DNA of 64,000 bases from Flavobacteriales bacterium (GCA_016703105.1 JADJCS010000013.1:62001-126000); one strand, 5' to 3'; positions 8,857 through 18,491 are shown, counted from the first letter of the stretch. Notes: generated from the sequence alone by a model not told the origin. Made by a program: numbers and translations.

Positions 8857-8978
8857 CCGTTCGGAGCATCAGCGCGCGGCTTCCCACCAGCGCACGCTAG
8901 CCGTGAGGTCAGCACCGACCACCGTCCGCCCCAGGGCGGGTGTAAGCAAGGGCACGTTCAATTCCGCCGCCTTGATGC

Positions 8979-9974
8979 TTAGCCTTTCGATGGGCTCCTT
9001 CCAGGATGCAGCGCCAAGTTGAACTTGGCCCAATGGATCGGCATCAACACCGCGGCGTTCATATCCACCGCGGCTTGGGCGGTCTCCTCAGGCATCATGT
9101 GGATCTCCGACCACTGCACGTTGTAAGCCCCGCATTCCAGCAGTGCCAGGTCGAAGTGGCCGAAGCGCGTTCCTAATTCCTTGAAGGTGGGGGCATAGCC
9201 GGAATCGGCACCGAAGAGCACCCGGCGCTCCTTGCCTTCGATCACCCACGAACCCCACAATGTGCTGAAGCGGTTGGTGAGGGCGCGTCCGGAAAAATGC
9301 CGCGCAGGTGCCAGTGTCAGCTTCACTGCGGCCACATGGGTGGTCTGCCACCAGTCGTGCTCGGTGATGGCCGAGGACGGCACGCCCCAGGACTCCAAGT
9401 GCGCGCCTACCCCCAACGGAACGATGAAGCGTTCGTCCTTCAACTGGAGAACGGTCTCGTGGTCCAGGTGGTCGTAGTGGTCGTGCGAGATCAGTACAGC
9501 ATCCACCTTGGGCAGCAGGTCCACCCGCATGTGCTCGCGGTAGGCGAAGCGCTTGGGCCCGGCAAAGGAGAAGGAGGAGGCCCGCTCCCCGAACACGGGG
9601 TCCACCAGAAAAGTGATGGCGTCCATCTTGATCAACAAAGAGGAATGCCCGAACCATGCGATGGCGAAGCCGGTATCGGGCAGCTGTTCCCAGGCCATGC
9701 GATCGAACGGAACGTTCGGGATGGTATCGTCCGGCTCCCGGCCGTCACCGCCTTTGAGCATTTCCCACATCACCTTCCCCATGGTGCTCACGGGCATCTC
9801 CATATTCGTAGGCACCACGTTCTGGAACTTGCCATCGCGGAAATTGGGCGAGGCATCGATGCGTGTCTGACGCGCGCCCGTGGGATCGCTTCCGATGCGC
9901 GGGGATAGCATGAAGTAGAACACCAATGCGATCGTGGGGAGCGCGATGAGCGCCAGCAAGATCCAAAGCAGCAT
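8979..9974 (-). CDS. Membrane-anchored MBL-fold metallo-hydrolase
   Basis: 331 residues from ATG 9974; the open frame reaches upstream to 10073 but the extra residues are not credible and the chosen start gives a clean N-terminal anchor (MLLWILLALIALPTIALVFYFML). The zinc site HxHxDH is seen as SHDHYDH; WFGHSSLLI and the C-terminal ALLECGAYN and PIHWAKFNL match the UlaG/RomA and NAPE-PLD-like branch of metallo-beta-lactamase hydrolases. Family members hydrolyse phosphodiester or lactone bonds; this one's substrate is unknown. Single gene, convergent with the cupredoxin gene. Confidence 0.85.
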   Translation of the reverse strand: MLLWILLALIALPTIALVFYFMLSPRIGSDPTGARQTRIDASPNFRDGKFQNVVPTNMEMPVSTMGKVMWEMLKGGDGREPDDTIPNVPFDRMAWEQLPDTGFAIAWFGHSSLLIKMDAITFLVDPVFGERASSFSFAGPKRFAYREHMRVDLLPKVDAVLISHDHYDHLDHETVLQLKDERFIVPLGVGAHLESWGVPSSAITEHDWWQTTHVAAVKLTLAPARHFSGRALTNRFSTLWGSWVIEGKERRVLFGADSGYAPTFKELGTRFGHFDLALLECGAYNVQWSEIHMMPEETAQAAVDMNAAVLMPIHWAKFNLALHPGRSPSKG

Positions 9975-10149
9975 GCGGAGGGTTCTCAACAGAAGGGCCG
10001 AAGGGTCGGCAAAGGTGCGAGCGGACGCGCAACCGTCCCCTACCTCTTCTCCTGCCAACGGACCGCCCAGCACACTTCTCCTCCCGCACTTCTACCTCCT
10101 CCACGGCGCGCCTTTGACCAATGTCACTTCCCGCACGGTCGTATTCCAC

Positions 10150-10157
10150 TAACTTGA
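10150..10157 (+). promoter_or_regulatory. -7-like box 4 nt before the phosphatase start
   Basis: TAACTTGA resembles the Bacteroidota -7 box TAnnTTTG. Only four bases separate it from ATG 10162, which would give a transcript with almost no leader. No -33 TTTG is evident. Confidence 0.35.
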
Positions 10158-10161
10158 ACCC

Positions 10162-12519
10162 ATGGGAAACATGTACCGGACCTTCTCCTTCGCTCTCCTG
10201 CTGTTCTGCTCCGCGCTCCATGCGCAGGACGTCGCTTTGGTCCCGTTCGGTTCCACTTGGAAGTACCGCGACAACGGCAGCAACCAGGGCACTCCGTGGC
10301 GCGCCATCGGCTTCAACGATAGTGGTTGGGCCAGTGGGCCCGGCGAACTGGGCTATGGAGATGGCGACGAGGCCACGGTCGTGAGCTACGGCCCCAATGC
10401 CAGCGCCAAGTACATCACCACCTACTTCCGCAAAACCTTGAACATTCCGGACGTGAACGCCTATGCGGGCTATCTCCTCAGCGTGAAGCGGGACGATGGC
10501 TTCGTGGTCTATCTGAACGGCACCGAAGTAATGCGGCAGAACCTGGACCAGGTCACGATCACTTACACCACCCTGGCCTACCAGGCCATCGCCGATAGCG
10601 AAGAACCGAAGTTGATGCGGCAAGTGCTCACACCGGCCCAGTTCGTCAATGGCGACAACACGATCGCGGTCGAGATGCATCAGAGCGCAGGCAGCAGTAG
10701 TGATCTGAGCTTCAACCTGGAACTCCTCGGCCTGGATGCCTCGCCCTCCCTGTTCCGAGGGCCTTACTTGCAGGCCTCGACGCCCACCAGCATCGTAGTG
10801 AAGTGGAAGACCGACGTACCCACCAATTCGCGCGTGCGCTATGGCAGCGCGGTCGGTGCGCTCGACCTCTCCAGCGCCCTCGCGGCGCAAGTGATCGAAC
10901 ATGAGGTCAAACTCACCGGCCTGCAACCGAACACCACGTATTTCTATGCCATCGGCACAACGACCGAGGACCTGGCCGGCGATGCACCCACCTACTTCTT
11001 CCGCACGCATCCGCCGGGAGGGAGCATAAGCCCGCTCCGCATCTGGGCCATTGGCGATGCCGGTACCGCTTACATCAACCAGGCCCATGTGCGCGACGCT
11101 TATACCAACTTCATAGCCACCGGCCGAAAAGCGGATGTCTGGTTGATGCTCGGTGACAATGCCTATAACCATGGCCGCGAATGCGAGTACCAGCAGGGCG
11201 TCTTCCAGAACATGTACGAGGGGATCCTGCGGAACACACCGCTGTTCCCCTGCATCGGGAACCACGACTATTACAGCGGTGCGAACGGGAACACGAACAC
11301 CGGGACCTACTACACGCTCTTCGCACCGCCGAAGCTCGGTGAAGGTGGTGGTGTCCCCAGCAACACCGAGGCCTACTACAGCTATGACTACGGCAACGTG
11401 CATTTCATTTCACTGGACAGCTATGGTGTATCGCGCTCGGTCACGGGGGCCATGGCCACCTGGCTGACGAACGACATCACGCAAGCGCAGGCGAACCGCC
11501 AATGGATCATCGTCTACTGGCATCATCCACCCTATACCAAGGGTTCGCATGATTCGGACGATAGTGGCGACAGCGGCGGGATCATGTTCGATATGCGACA
11601 GAACATCGTGCCCATCATCGAATCGCACGGCGTGGACCTCGTGCTCTGTGGGCACAGCCACAGCTACGAACGCTCCTTCCTGATCAACGGGCACTATGGC
11701 GTGTCCTCCACGTTCAACGGAGCGACCATGAAGTTGAACGGAACGCCGGGCCAACTCGACGGGGTGGGTGCGTACACGAAGCCAGGCATGGTCACTCCGA
11801 ACATGGGAACGGTCTACGCCGTGTGCGGCGTGAGCGGGAAGAAGGATGCCACCGGCACCTTCAACCATCCGGCGATGTACTTCAGCTCGGGCGCGTACTG
11901 GGGAAGCATGGTGATCGATGTGCTGGGCAATACGCTCTCGGGAAAGTTCCTGAACGATCAGGGCCAGGTGATCGATCACTTCGACATTCGTAAGGCCTTC
12001 GGGCCGGTGAAGGTGGAGCTGAAAGCGTTCCTCGAAGGTCCGTTCGATCCCATCGAGGGACGTATGCGCGATGATCTGCGCCTGGCGGGGATGATCCCCA
12101 CTATATCTCCTTATCCCAGTGTTTTCCCGCACCTCGGCGAAACGCCGGCGGGATCCATCGCGCCAGCACTGCTTACCGACACCGGTGCCAATGCGATCGT
12201 GGATTGGGTCTTCGTGGAATTGCGGGACCGCTTCGTTCCATCGCAGATAGTGGCCGCAAAGGCGGCGTTGATCCAACGCGATGGCGATGTGGTGGACGTG
12301 GACGGTACCTCCCCTGTGCAGTTCGCCCTCCCACCGGAGAACTACCATGTCGCCCTGCGCCATCGGAATCATCTGGGCGTGATGACCGGGCAAGCCCTCG
12401 CCTTGGCAGCGGCCCCCACATCGATCGACCTCACTTCCGCAGCCACACCCTTTCGGCACCGAAGCGCGCAAGGATATCAATGGCGTGCAGGTCCTTTGGT
12501 CGGGGAACATCGTGCATGA
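10162..12519 (+). CDS. Secreted purple acid phosphatase-like metallophosphoesterase (frame ends early)
   Basis: Signal peptide (residues 1-22), then a jelly-roll domain (about 35-190), a fibronectin-like domain (about 195-285) and a calcineurin-like phosphoesterase domain (about 290-600). All metal-binding blocks are present: GDAGT, GDNAYNHG, GNHDYY, WHHPPY and GHSHSYERS, the latter typical of purple acid phosphatases. A further conserved Bacteroidota module follows (VKVELKAFLEGPF ... YHVALRHRNHLGVMT). Near 12450 the frame shifts: CCCTTTCGGC seems to carry one T too many, and the true tail continues in the frame ending at 12739. The last ~23 residues given by this frame are spurious. Confidence 0.85.
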   Translation: MGNMYRTFSFALLLFCSALHAQDVALVPFGSTWKYRDNGSNQGTPWRAIGFNDSGWASGPGELGYGDGDEATVVSYGPNASAKYITTYFRKTLNIPDVNAYAGYLLSVKRDDGFVVYLNGTEVMRQNLDQVTITYTTLAYQAIADSEEPKLMRQVLTPAQFVNGDNTIAVEMHQSAGSSSDLSFNLELLGLDASPSLFRGPYLQASTPTSIVVKWKTDVPTNSRVRYGSAVGALDLSSALAAQVIEHEVKLTGLQPNTTYFYAIGTTTEDLAGDAPTYFFRTHPPGGSISPLRIWAIGDAGTAYINQAHVRDAYTNFIATGRKADVWLMLGDNAYNHGRECEYQQGVFQNMYEGILRNTPLFPCIGNHDYYSGANGNTNTGTYYTLFAPPKLGEGGGVPSNTEAYYSYDYGNVHFISLDSYGVSRSVTGAMATWLTNDITQAQANRQWIIVYWHHPPYTKGSHDSDDSGDSGGIMFDMRQNIVPIIESHGVDLVLCGHSHSYERSFLINGHYGVSSTFNGATMKLNGTPGQLDGVGAYTKPGMVTPNMGTVYAVCGVSGKKDATGTFNHPAMYFSSGAYWGSMVIDVLGNTLSGKFLNDQGQVIDHFDIRKAFGPVKVELKAFLEGPFDPIEGRMRDDLRLAGMIPTISPYPSVFPHLGETPAGSIAPALLTDTGANAIVDWVFVELRDRFVPSQIVAAKAALIQRDGDVVDVDGTSPVQFALPPENYHVALRHRNHLGVMTGQALALAAAPTSIDLTSAATPFRHRSAQGYQWRAGPLVGEHRA

Positions 12520-12739
12520 CCAAATGCTGAAGTACGCCGGCAGCCACAATGACCGCGACCCGATCCTGGTGCGCGTGGGTGGCTTCACCCCCAACAACAC
12601 CGAAGTGCTCTACTGCAATGAGGATGGCAACCTGGACGGTGTGGTGAAATACGCCGGTGTGCGCAACGACCGTGATCCGATCCTGGTGAACATCGGCGGT
12701 ATCACCCCGAACAACACACGCCAGGAACAACTTCCCTGA
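12485..12739 (+). CDS. C-terminal repeat tail of the phosphatase, displaced by frameshift
   Basis: This frame continues the preceding gene (native text from about 12450: FGTEARKDINGVQVLW). It holds two copies of a KYAGSxNDRDPILVxxGGxTPNNT motif about 39 residues apart, with NEDGNLDGVV between them, which resembles a dockerin/EF-hand-like calcium loop. The same tail ends many secreted Bacteroidota proteins. It is not a separate gene; a single-base indel in the short T run at 12449-12451 explains the split. It ends one base before the next start. Confidence 0.75.
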   Translation: MQVLWSGNIVHDQMLKYAGSHNDRDPILVRVGGFTPNNTEVLYCNEDGNLDGVVKYAGVRNDRDPILVNIGGITPNNTRQEQLP

Positions 12740-12740
12740 C

Positions 12741-13142
12741 ATGAAGACCTCTTCGTTCAAACAACAAGTTACCGTTCACACCACCCCGCAAGTGATCTAC
12801 GACCTGCTGATGGACGCGAAGAAGCACAGCGCACTTATCGGCTCGAAGGTGAAGATCTCGCAGAAAGTCGGTGGCATGTTCGAGGTGTACGATGGCTACG
12901 CACATGGGGAGAACTTGCAGTTATTGCCCGGCCAGCGGATCGTGCAGACCTGGCGCGCCAACGAGGCGAAATGGCCCAAGCACCACTTCTCCTCGATCCG
13001 TTTCGAGCTCCAAGCGATCGGCAAGGGCCGCACGCGGATCCTGTTCCACCATAAACATGTGCCGGCGGACCTGGTGGAGAATTTCAAGAGCGGCTGGCGC
13101 GAATTCTATTGGGAGCCGCTGAAGGCGATGTTCAACAAGTAA
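12741..13142 (+). CDS. SRPBCC (AHSA1/START-like) domain protein
   Basis: 133 residues. The N-terminal block QQVTVHTTPQVIYDLLMDAKKHSALIG and the central GGMFEVYDGYAHGENLQLLPGQRIVQTWR are the hallmarks of the AHSA1 branch of the SRPBCC superfamily, small cytoplasmic proteins with a deep hydrophobic pocket. The start lies 1 nt after the phosphatase stop, so it may be co-transcribed. The ligand is unknown. Confidence 0.82.
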   Translation: MKTSSFKQQVTVHTTPQVIYDLLMDAKKHSALIGSKVKISQKVGGMFEVYDGYAHGENLQLLPGQRIVQTWRANEAKWPKHHFSSIRFELQAIGKGRTRILFHHKHVPADLVENFKSGWREFYWEPLKAMFNK

Positions 13143-13200
13143 GAACGGCAAAAGGGTGAGGGCCTTCACCCCCACCCTCGCACCTTCCCTCCTTCCGCAA

Positions 13201-14517
13201 CTACTTCTTCACCGTGGCACCCTGTGCCACCAACTGCTCGATGTCGTTGTTCACGCTGAGGATGAGCAACGATGTGGCCGTGCAGAACACCGGGCTCGTA
13301 ATGCAGTGGTGGCCGCTCCAGCTGCCATCGTTGTTCTGGATCTCCACCAGGCGCGCGCTGGTGGCGCCGTACCAGTTCTTCCAGCTGTTGTCCTTGTTGA
13401 TGATCAATGACTCACCGGTCTGCAGGAAGCTGAGGAACTCCTCGCCACCGTTGTTGCCGAAGCCGCTGATCACTTCGTTCGATTGCGCGCGGGTCTTCGC
13501 CGCGTTATAGACCTGCCAGGCGGTGTTCATCTTCTCCGCCTCGTCCTTAGTGTACCCGGCCTGTTCCAGGTTCTTCACGGTCACCGGTGCGCTCTTGTCC
13601 ACCTTGCCCTCCGCGCGGGCGCGATCCATGTCCTCCTCGGCCTTGCGCGCCTCTTTGGCGCTGCTGCGCGTGCTGCCGCTCACCGCATAGAGGGTGACGC
13701 CCGCCGCTGCATCCGTCGCCACCGATCCGGTGTTCACATCGAAGTTGGCCTTCTGGAAATCGCGCGCTTTCTCCAGCGCTTCCTCGTCCACGTCGGCGCC
13801 TACATGCTGTGCGCTTTCCAACGCATTGGTGGCGAAGCTGCTCTGCAACACACCGGCCCAGCCGTTCCCGGCCACACTGCCGTTGGAGGTTTGCGACTTC
13901 TGGATCTTGCGCGTGCATTTGTTCAACGCCCGCAACCAGCGATCGTGCTTCGGATCGTTGCACGCCATGCGGCCCATCAGGTTACTGAGGTATTGCGCCG
14001 TGAGCGCCACATCGATGTTCTGTCCCAGCTTCACCTGGATCTGGGTTCCCTGCAGGTCGGTGATGTTCAGCGCCTCGTCCGAACTTCCTTCCACCGCTTT
14101 CAACAGGAATTCGGTGGTGCGCGCGAGCACGTTGGCGAAGCGGCCGCTCTCGGGCGTACTGCCAGCGCGCAGCAAGGACATGCTCACCATCGCCGTGGTG
14201 GCCGGATCGCTCGGCGAAGCATGCGGATCCATCACGTTCTGGCTGGCATGCGAACCCGCCGCGAAACCACCGTCGTTGTTCTGCGCGTTCAGCATCCAGT
14301 CATAGGCGCGCGTCTCGGAAGTGAGCACCTGCGCAGGGGTGGGCATCAAGAACGCGCTGTCCAATCCTTCGCCTTCATAGACGGTCTTGAACACACAGCC
14401 TTTGGGTGTGTGCTGCGCATGGTTCCGCGGCACGGCCGGCTGGCGGAACGAGACGAGCACGAGGATCGCTGCGCTCGCCAGCCCTGTGATCAGGGCGATG
14501 GTCCATCGGGTCTTCAT
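13201..14517 (-). CDS. Membrane-anchored protein with prenyltransferase/squalene-cyclase-like repeats
   Basis: 438 residues, single N-terminal membrane anchor (about 7-25). Repeats at residues 75-110 (LNAQNNDGGFAAGSH) and near the C-terminus (EIQNNDGSWSGHHCITSPVFCTATSLLIL) are QW-like motifs of the alpha/alpha-toroid fold shared by terpene cyclases and prenyltransferases. No acidic DxDD cyclase motif is seen, so catalysis is doubtful. A highly charged insert (about 285-350, rich in Lys, Glu and Ala) interrupts the toroid. Function unknown; periplasmic location is inferred from the anchor. Confidence 0.65.
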   Translation of the reverse strand: MKTRWTIALITGLASAAILVLVSFRQPAVPRNHAQHTPKGCVFKTVYEGEGLDSAFLMPTPAQVLTSETRAYDWMLNAQNNDGGFAAGSHASQNVMDPHASPSDPATTAMVSMSLLRAGSTPESGRFANVLARTTEFLLKAVEGSSDEALNITDLQGTQIQVKLGQNIDVALTAQYLSNLMGRMACNDPKHDRWLRALNKCTRKIQKSQTSNGSVAGNGWAGVLQSSFATNALESAQHVGADVDEEALEKARDFQKANFDVNTGSVATDAAAGVTLYAVSGSTRSSAKEARKAEEDMDRARAEGKVDKSAPVTVKNLEQAGYTKDEAEKMNTAWQVYNAAKTRAQSNEVISGFGNNGGEEFLSFLQTGESLIINKDNSWKNWYGATSARLVEIQNNDGSWSGHHCITSPVFCTATSLLILSVNNDIEQLVAQGATVKK

Positions 14518-14603
14518 GGTCTTAGGGTTTGGCCTGAGGGTAGTTGATCAGGGCGGTTTCGAGGACCCGTACACCGCTCGTTCGTGGAGGTTCGATCCGG
14601 ACG

Positions 14604-14611
14604 TAACTTCA
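14604..14611 (+). promoter_or_regulatory. -7-like box 4 nt before the ThuA start
   Basis: TAACTTCA followed by four bases and ATG 14616; same arrangement as at 10150. Confidence 0.35.
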
Positions 14612-14615
14612 TCGC

Positions 14616-15635
14616 ATGCGCCTTCTACTCCTGCTTTTCATTTCGCAGCTCTTCGGCCCGGCCATGGCGCAATCCGTGCTGCACTATGCGGAGACCTCGG
14701 GTTTCGACCATCAAACCCGCACGGTGTCGCTGGCATTCATGCAAGACATCGGCGCGGAACTTGGCTTCAGCGTCGTCGATGATCCCGATGGCTCGGCGTT
14801 CAATTCGCTCGCGAACCTGGCCGCGTTCGATGTAATCGTGTTCAGCAATACCAGTGGCAACGCACTTCTGGTTCCATCGCAGCGCGCGAATTTCGAGGCC
14901 TACGTGGCCGCCGGCGGATCGGTGCTCGGGATCCACGCCGCGAGCGATACCTACCGCCACACCACCGCCAACGGGGCCAATACCGGCACCTGGGACTTCT
15001 ATGCGGAACTGATCGGCGCGAGCGTACAGGAGAACCCGAACCATGTGAGCGGAACGCCGCTCTATGCGATGCATCACATCGGCACGCACGCTTCCACCGC
15101 CCATCTGCCGGACCCCTGGCTGAAGAACGAAGAGTACTACTACTGGGAGAGCGGCTACTACCGGCCGGATAACATCGCCGTACTGGAAGTGGAAGAGACC
15201 ATCGGCCCGAACAACCTGGTGAACAGCTACGATGCGCCACGACCAATGAGTTGGTACCGCGAACTAGCACAAGGTGGCCGTGTGTTCTACACCGCGCTCG
15301 GGCACGCGCCGTCCAACTTCATCAGCGATACCCTGTTCCGCACACATGTGCGCGATGCGTTGGGCTGGCTGCTTGGGACCGTCTCCGTCGCGGACGAGGA
15401 AATGCTCCTAGCCCTGACCGTATGGCCGAACCCGACAAGCAGAACGATCAACGTCTCACGCGCTGGCTCGCGAACGGGAACGGTTCAGATCCTTGACAGC
15501 ACCGGACGCCAGCTAGTCACACACGCGTGCAGCTGCGCTCCGTGTTCGATCGATCTATCAGCCCTAGTGTCGGGGATCTATTGGTGCATTTCAGATGACA
15601 AGCACATCCGCGTGCCCTTCATCATCCATCAATAG
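14616..15635 (+). CDS. Secreted ThuA domain protein with T9SS type A tail
   Basis: 339 residues. Signal peptide 1-18 (ends MAQ). Residues 20-250 are a ThuA domain, a class I glutamine amidotransferase-like fold linked to sugar metabolism: SVLHYAETSGFDH, FDVIVFSNTSG, GGSVLGIHAASDTYRHT and GGRVFYTALGHAPSNF are all conserved. A type A tail follows (LTVWPNPTSRTINVSRAG ... LVSGIYWCIS). A ThuA domain exported through T9SS suggests action on extracellular carbohydrate, which is inference. Start chosen at the ATG just before the signal peptide. Confidence 0.87.
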   Translation: MRLLLLLFISQLFGPAMAQSVLHYAETSGFDHQTRTVSLAFMQDIGAELGFSVVDDPDGSAFNSLANLAAFDVIVFSNTSGNALLVPSQRANFEAYVAAGGSVLGIHAASDTYRHTTANGANTGTWDFYAELIGASVQENPNHVSGTPLYAMHHIGTHASTAHLPDPWLKNEEYYYWESGYYRPDNIAVLEVEETIGPNNLVNSYDAPRPMSWYRELAQGGRVFYTALGHAPSNFISDTLFRTHVRDALGWLLGTVSVADEEMLLALTVWPNPTSRTINVSRAGSRTGTVQILDSTGRQLVTHACSCAPCSIDLSALVSGIYWCISDDKHIRVPFIIHQ

Positions 15636-15679
15636 ACTTCTTGTGTACAGCGCCCATGACCCACCGGCCGCATAGCCTA

Positions 15680-16510
15680 TCAGTCGATTACTACGGTATA
15701 CACTACGTGACCGGAGCGGCCATCCAACTGCAGAGCATATAGCCCGGGGGCTAAGGCGGACACATCAAGGGTTATGCGATCCGACGGGGTGCTCGATCCA
15801 CATGGAACCTGTCGGCCCTGAGCATCGAAGATCAACACGCTGGAGCCGCCCCATCGGTCACCGGTGATCGTGATCCGATCCGTTGCGGGATTGGGATATA
15901 GGATACCCAAGGTCCCGTGCATCGGTTCGTCCACGGCCGCGTCCCCCGAGGCGCAGATGAACAAGGAGAATGTGGCACCGCCATAGAAGGCGCCGCTCAA
16001 TGGCACATCCTCCACCATCAGCGTCGTTATGGGACCCTGTATCGTTGTCCCGTTCCATCCGGAAACGATGCACGGCATACATCCGGTGATATCACCGTTG
16101 GCGGTCAACATGGCCATATCCTCGCACGCGTGGGGCTGGCCGACGCTCGATATCGAGTAGTGTGAACCATTCACGAACAGTCTTATCTCTTCCGCGTCGC
16201 CGACACCTTCATTGCCGAGACCACCCACATTGATCATCGCTGAATCGATCGGAGGATCGAACTGGAAGGTGTATGCGCCCGGTCCGCTGAGAGGTGTCAC
16301 CCCTCCCACGGCGCCAACGATAAACGGAAATGTTTCCGAGCAGAAAACCGTATTCGTATCGACGTAACCCGTGCTCGTCACCGTGACATCCACTCCGGCT
16401 ACAACCTGGGAGCCTTGCACATGGAGCACTTGATCAGTGCATTGGGCCATGGTCGCCACATGCTGCACCATCAAGATCACCACTACTATCATCGATGCTC
16501 GCGATCGCAT
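15680..16510 (-). CDS. Secreted protein with T9SS type A sorting tail, function unknown
   Basis: 276 residues from ATG 16510 (an in-frame TTG at 16531 would add 7 residues). Signal peptide to about residue 22 (VATMAQ). The middle is a beta-rich, cysteine-containing domain with no family I can name (ACEDMAMLTANGDITGCMPC). The tail (LGILYPNPATDRITITGD ... LAPGLYALQLDG) is a clear type A sorting domain. Convergent with the ThuA gene, 44 nt apart. Confidence 0.75.
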   Translation of the reverse strand: MRSRASMIVVVILMVQHVATMAQCTDQVLHVQGSQVVAGVDVTVTSTGYVDTNTVFCSETFPFIVGAVGGVTPLSGPGAYTFQFDPPIDSAMINVGGLGNEGVGDAEEIRLFVNGSHYSISSVGQPHACEDMAMLTANGDITGCMPCIVSGWNGTTIQGPITTLMVEDVPLSGAFYGGATFSLFICASGDAAVDEPMHGTLGILYPNPATDRITITGDRWGGSSVLIFDAQGRQVPCGSSTPSDRITLDVSALAPGLYALQLDGRSGHVVYTVVID

Positions 16511-16622
16511 GCCGGTTAGTTTGTACACCAAACCTATCCGCCAGGCGCAGCGATCGGGACAAGCGAGTTAGCGAATTTTTACACAGCCCTCTGTGGTCTG
16601 AACGAGCAACAGGCCCCACGAA

Positions 16623-16649
16623 GAACGCCGACCCAAAAGGTCGGCGTTC
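16623..16649 (-). terminator. Stem-loop downstream of typA
   Basis: GAACGCCGACC and GGTCGGCGTTC form a perfect 11-bp stem with a 5-nt loop, 22 nt past the typA stop. No U-run follows on the minus strand, so termination is likely but not certain. Confidence 0.55.
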
Positions 16650-16670
16650 CCAAGTTCGATAATGAATGAT

Positions 16671-18491
16671 CTAGCTGTACGCCTCGATCGACTTGCCGGC
16701 CTTCTTGCGGTCGTTCTCGTCCAGTAGGATCTTGCGGATGCGCAGGCTCTTGGGTGTTACCTCCAGGTACTCGTCGTGGGCGATGTACTCCATGCACTCC
16801 TCCAGGCTGAACTTCACCGCAGGGGCGATGTTCTCTTTGTTGTCCGTGCCGCTCGCGCGCATGTTGGTGAGCTGCTTGCCCTTCAACACGTTCACCACGA
16901 GATCGTCCGTCTTGGGGTTCTCACCGATCACCTGTCCTGCGTAAACCTCATCTCCGGGGTCCACGAAGAACTTGCCGCGGTCCTGCAGCTTGTTGATGGA
17001 GAACGCGATGGCCGTACCGGTGCCCTGGCTGATGATGCTCGCCGCGCGGCGCACACCCAGTTCGCCTTTGTACGGCTCGTAGCCTTTGAAACGGTGCGCG
17101 ATGATGGCCTCGCCTTCTGTGGCCGTGAGCAACGGGTTGCGCAAGCCGATGATACCGCGCGCCGGAATGTTGAATTCGATGTGGACACGATCACCTTTCA
17201 GTTCCACGCTGAGCAGTTCGCCCTTGCGGCGCGAAACGAGGTCGATCACTTTGCTGCTGAAGGTCTCGGGCACCTGCACCGTGAGGATCTCGACCGGTTC
17301 GCAACGCTGGCCATCGATCTCCTTGTACAATACTTGCGGTTGACCCAGTTGGAACTCGTAGCCCTCGCGGCGCATGGTCTCCACAAGGATGCCCAGGTGC
17401 AGGATGCCCCGGCCGAACACCAACAGCTTATCCGGCGATCCGGTCTCTTCGACCTTCATTGCCAGGTTCTTCTCGATCTCCTTGAACAGACGATCACGCA
17501 AGTGGCGGCTGGTCACGAACTCACCCTCCTTCCCGAAGAACGGCGAGGTATTGATGGTGAAGAGCATGCTCATGGTGGGTTCGTCCACCTTGAAACCGGG
17601 CAAGCCTTCTGGGTTCTCGAAGTCGGCGACGGTATCGCCGATGTCGAAGCCTTCCAGACCCATCACCGCGCAGAGCTCGCCGCTGTACAACTCACGGTCC
17701 TTCACCTTTTCCTTGCCCAGGCCTTCGAACACCATCAATTCGGCCACCTTGCCCTTCTTGATACTGCCGTCGTTCTTCACCAGGCTCACGTTCTGCCCGG
17801 GTGCGATGGATCCGCGACGCACGCGGCCCACGGCGATGCGGCCCTGGAAGCTGCTGTAGTCCAATGAGGTGATGCGCATCTGTAGCGTGCCGTCCAACTT
17901 CTTCGGCGCGGGAATGTGCTCGATGATCATGTCCAACAGGTGGCTCACGTCCTCGGTCGGCGTCTTCCAATCCGGACCCATCCAGCCGTGCTTGCTGCTG
18001 CCATAAACCACGGGGAAGTTGAGTTGGTCCTCGCTGGCGTCCAACGCGAACATCAGGTCGAACACCTGCTCATGCACTTCTTCGGGTGTGCAGTTCGGCT
18101 TGTCCACCTTGTTGATCACCACGATCGGCTTCAAGCCGAGCGCGATGGCCTTGCCCAGCACGAAGCGCGTCTGCGGCATGGCGCCCTCGAAGGCGTCCAC
18201 CAACAGCAACACGCCGTCGGCCATGTTCAGCACACGCTCCACTTCCCCGCCGAAATCGCTGTGGCCCGGGGTGTCGATCACGTTGATCTTCACGCCCTTG
18301 TAGCGCACGCTCACGTTCTTGCTCAGGATAGTGATGCCGCGCTCGCGCTCCAGGTCGTTGTTGTCCAGCAGCAGCTCGGCTGTTTCCTGGTTCTCCCGGA
18401 AAAGCTGGCACTGGTGCAGGATACGGTCCACCAAGGTGGTTTTCCCGTGGTCGACGTGGGCGATGATGGCGATGTTGCGTAGCTCGGTCAT
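16671..18491 (-). CDS. typA: Translational GTPase TypA/BipA
   Basis: 606 residues, full family length. G1 loop AHVDHGKTT at residues 11-19, effector region RERGITILSKN, G3 DTPGHSDFGGEVERVL, G4 NKVDKP, then EF-G domain II, the EF-G-like domains III/V and the TypA-specific C-terminus (GTDNKENIAPAVKFSLEECMEYI). TypA binds the ribosome and supports assembly and growth under cold or stress. A box TACCTTCG lies about 20 nt before the ATG. Single gene with its own stem-loop downstream. Confidence 0.97.
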   Translation of the reverse strand: MTELRNIAIIAHVDHGKTTLVDRILHQCQLFRENQETAELLLDNNDLERERGITILSKNVSVRYKGVKINVIDTPGHSDFGGEVERVLNMADGVLLLVDAFEGAMPQTRFVLGKAIALGLKPIVVINKVDKPNCTPEEVHEQVFDLMFALDASEDQLNFPVVYGSSKHGWMGPDWKTPTEDVSHLLDMIIEHIPAPKKLDGTLQMRITSLDYSSFQGRIAVGRVRRGSIAPGQNVSLVKNDGSIKKGKVAELMVFEGLGKEKVKDRELYSGELCAVMGLEGFDIGDTVADFENPEGLPGFKVDEPTMSMLFTINTSPFFGKEGEFVTSRHLRDRLFKEIEKNLAMKVEETGSPDKLLVFGRGILHLGILVETMRREGYEFQLGQPQVLYKEIDGQRCEPVEILTVQVPETFSSKVIDLVSRRKGELLSVELKGDRVHIEFNIPARGIIGLRNPLLTATEGEAIIAHRFKGYEPYKGELGVRRAASIISQGTGTAIAFSINKLQDRGKFFVDPGDEVYAGQVIGENPKTDDLVVNVLKGKQLTNMRASGTDNKENIAPAVKFSLEECMEYIAHDEYLEVTPKSLRIRKILLDENDRKKAGKSIEAYS

